A DNA stretch of 64,000 bases from Posidoniimonas polymericola. GTDB taxonomy: Bacteria; Planctomycetota; Planctomycetia; Pirellulales; Lacipirellulaceae. The stretch is taken from assembly GCF_007859935.1 (NCBI RefSeq), contig NZ_SJPO01000011.1, positions 62,001 through 126,000 of the forward strand, read 5' to 3'. The position numbers and the translations under genes were made by a program. Shown here in pieces: positions 63,919 through 64,000 of the stretch (its first letter is position 1; every line of letters starts with the position of its first letter). The notes below the pieces were generated by a model that was not told where the DNA came from, made no database searches, and saw nothing but the letters and a program-made list of their open reading frames with translations.

Positions 63919-64000
63919 ATGAAGCTCAACGGCCCCCTCGTCACTCAACTCGCCAGCTGGCCCTTCTCCCTCTCAATACGAGCGTGGATGAGCACGCTGC
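63919..64000 (+). CDS. Start of a gene cut by the window edge (possibly DUF374 acyltransferase)
   Basis: ATG 63919 opens a frame to the window end: MKLNGPLVTQLASWPFSLSI then RAWMSTL. This N-terminus recalls planctomycete DUF374/lysophospholipid-acyltransferase-like proteins (pattern with RxWMxTL), but 27 residues are too few to be sure. It is preceded by about 150 bases after trpE. Confidence 0.4.
   Translation, partial: MKLNGPLVTQLASWPFSLSIRAWMSTL

Noticed and set aside
1..64000. CRISPR array, rRNA, tRNA, prophage or complete insertion sequence
   Set aside because: I read for spaced repeats, rRNA and tRNA signatures and transposase motifs and found none.

Overview
The window is GC-rich, dense bacterial DNA that looks like a planctomycete of the Pirellulales type. 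The signs are secreted proteins with dockerin-like EF-hand repeats and PEP-CTERM-like tails, large TPR-rich Ser/Thr kinases, DUF1080 and DUF6263 proteins, an ECF sigma factor with a small partner, and a KDO-8-P synthase, which implies a lipopolysaccharide outer membrane. No rRNA, tRNA, CRISPR array, prophage or complete transposon was seen.

0-11.4 kb: a truncated secreted protein, a DUF4261 protein, the conserved rpmE-prfA-prmC translation run, a four-PAS hybrid histidine kinase, and a tight minus-strand run (lipid kinase, kdsA, large lipoprotein, SBF-like transporter). 11.4-19.8 kb: a cyclophilin with dockerin and PEP-CTERM-like tail, an ICMT-like methyltransferase, a surface-glycan cluster (two paralogous GT2 enzymes around a GT8 and a methyltransferase), then a divergent GH88 hydrolase and an SDR separated by a long palindrome. 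19.8-29.9 kb: two paralogous PEP-CTERM proteins, small proteins, a DUF1080 protein, a 910-residue Ser/Thr kinase, and two tandem paralogous putative outer-membrane proteins ending in Phe.

30-43.8 kb: FHA-GAF-adenylate cyclase, FHA-GAF-PP2C phosphatase, NAD kinase, DUF6263 protein, diaminopimelate decarboxylase overlapping a SMI1/KNR4 protein, a large secreted protein of unknown function, a K+ channel with RCK domains, and type III glutamine synthetase with a long leader and a strong terminator. 43.8-47 kb: a methyltransferase, a type II pseudopilin reading frame broken by one TAG, a GH43 arabinanase-like enzyme, and a YdeI-family frame broken by TGA and TAG.

47-64 kb: a five-gene TPR-TPR-ExbB-ExbD-ExbD operon, an ECF sigma factor with a 72-residue partner, a 69-residue signal-peptide/CTERM mini-protein, a SMUG1-type uracil-DNA glycosylase, a BNR-type secreted protein, a lactate permease, a sialate O-acetylesterase, the McsA-McsB arginine-kinase pair, trpE, and the start of another gene.

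The most unusual points are three in-frame nonsense codons in two close genes without frameshifts (one TGA sits at a conserved Cys), a multi-branched palindrome with a T8 tract at 11.8 kb, three long palindromic intergenic elements, the tandem outer-membrane paralogs beside a membrane kinase, and the adjacent FHA-GAF cyclase and phosphatase. No complete new defence or biosynthetic system is evident.
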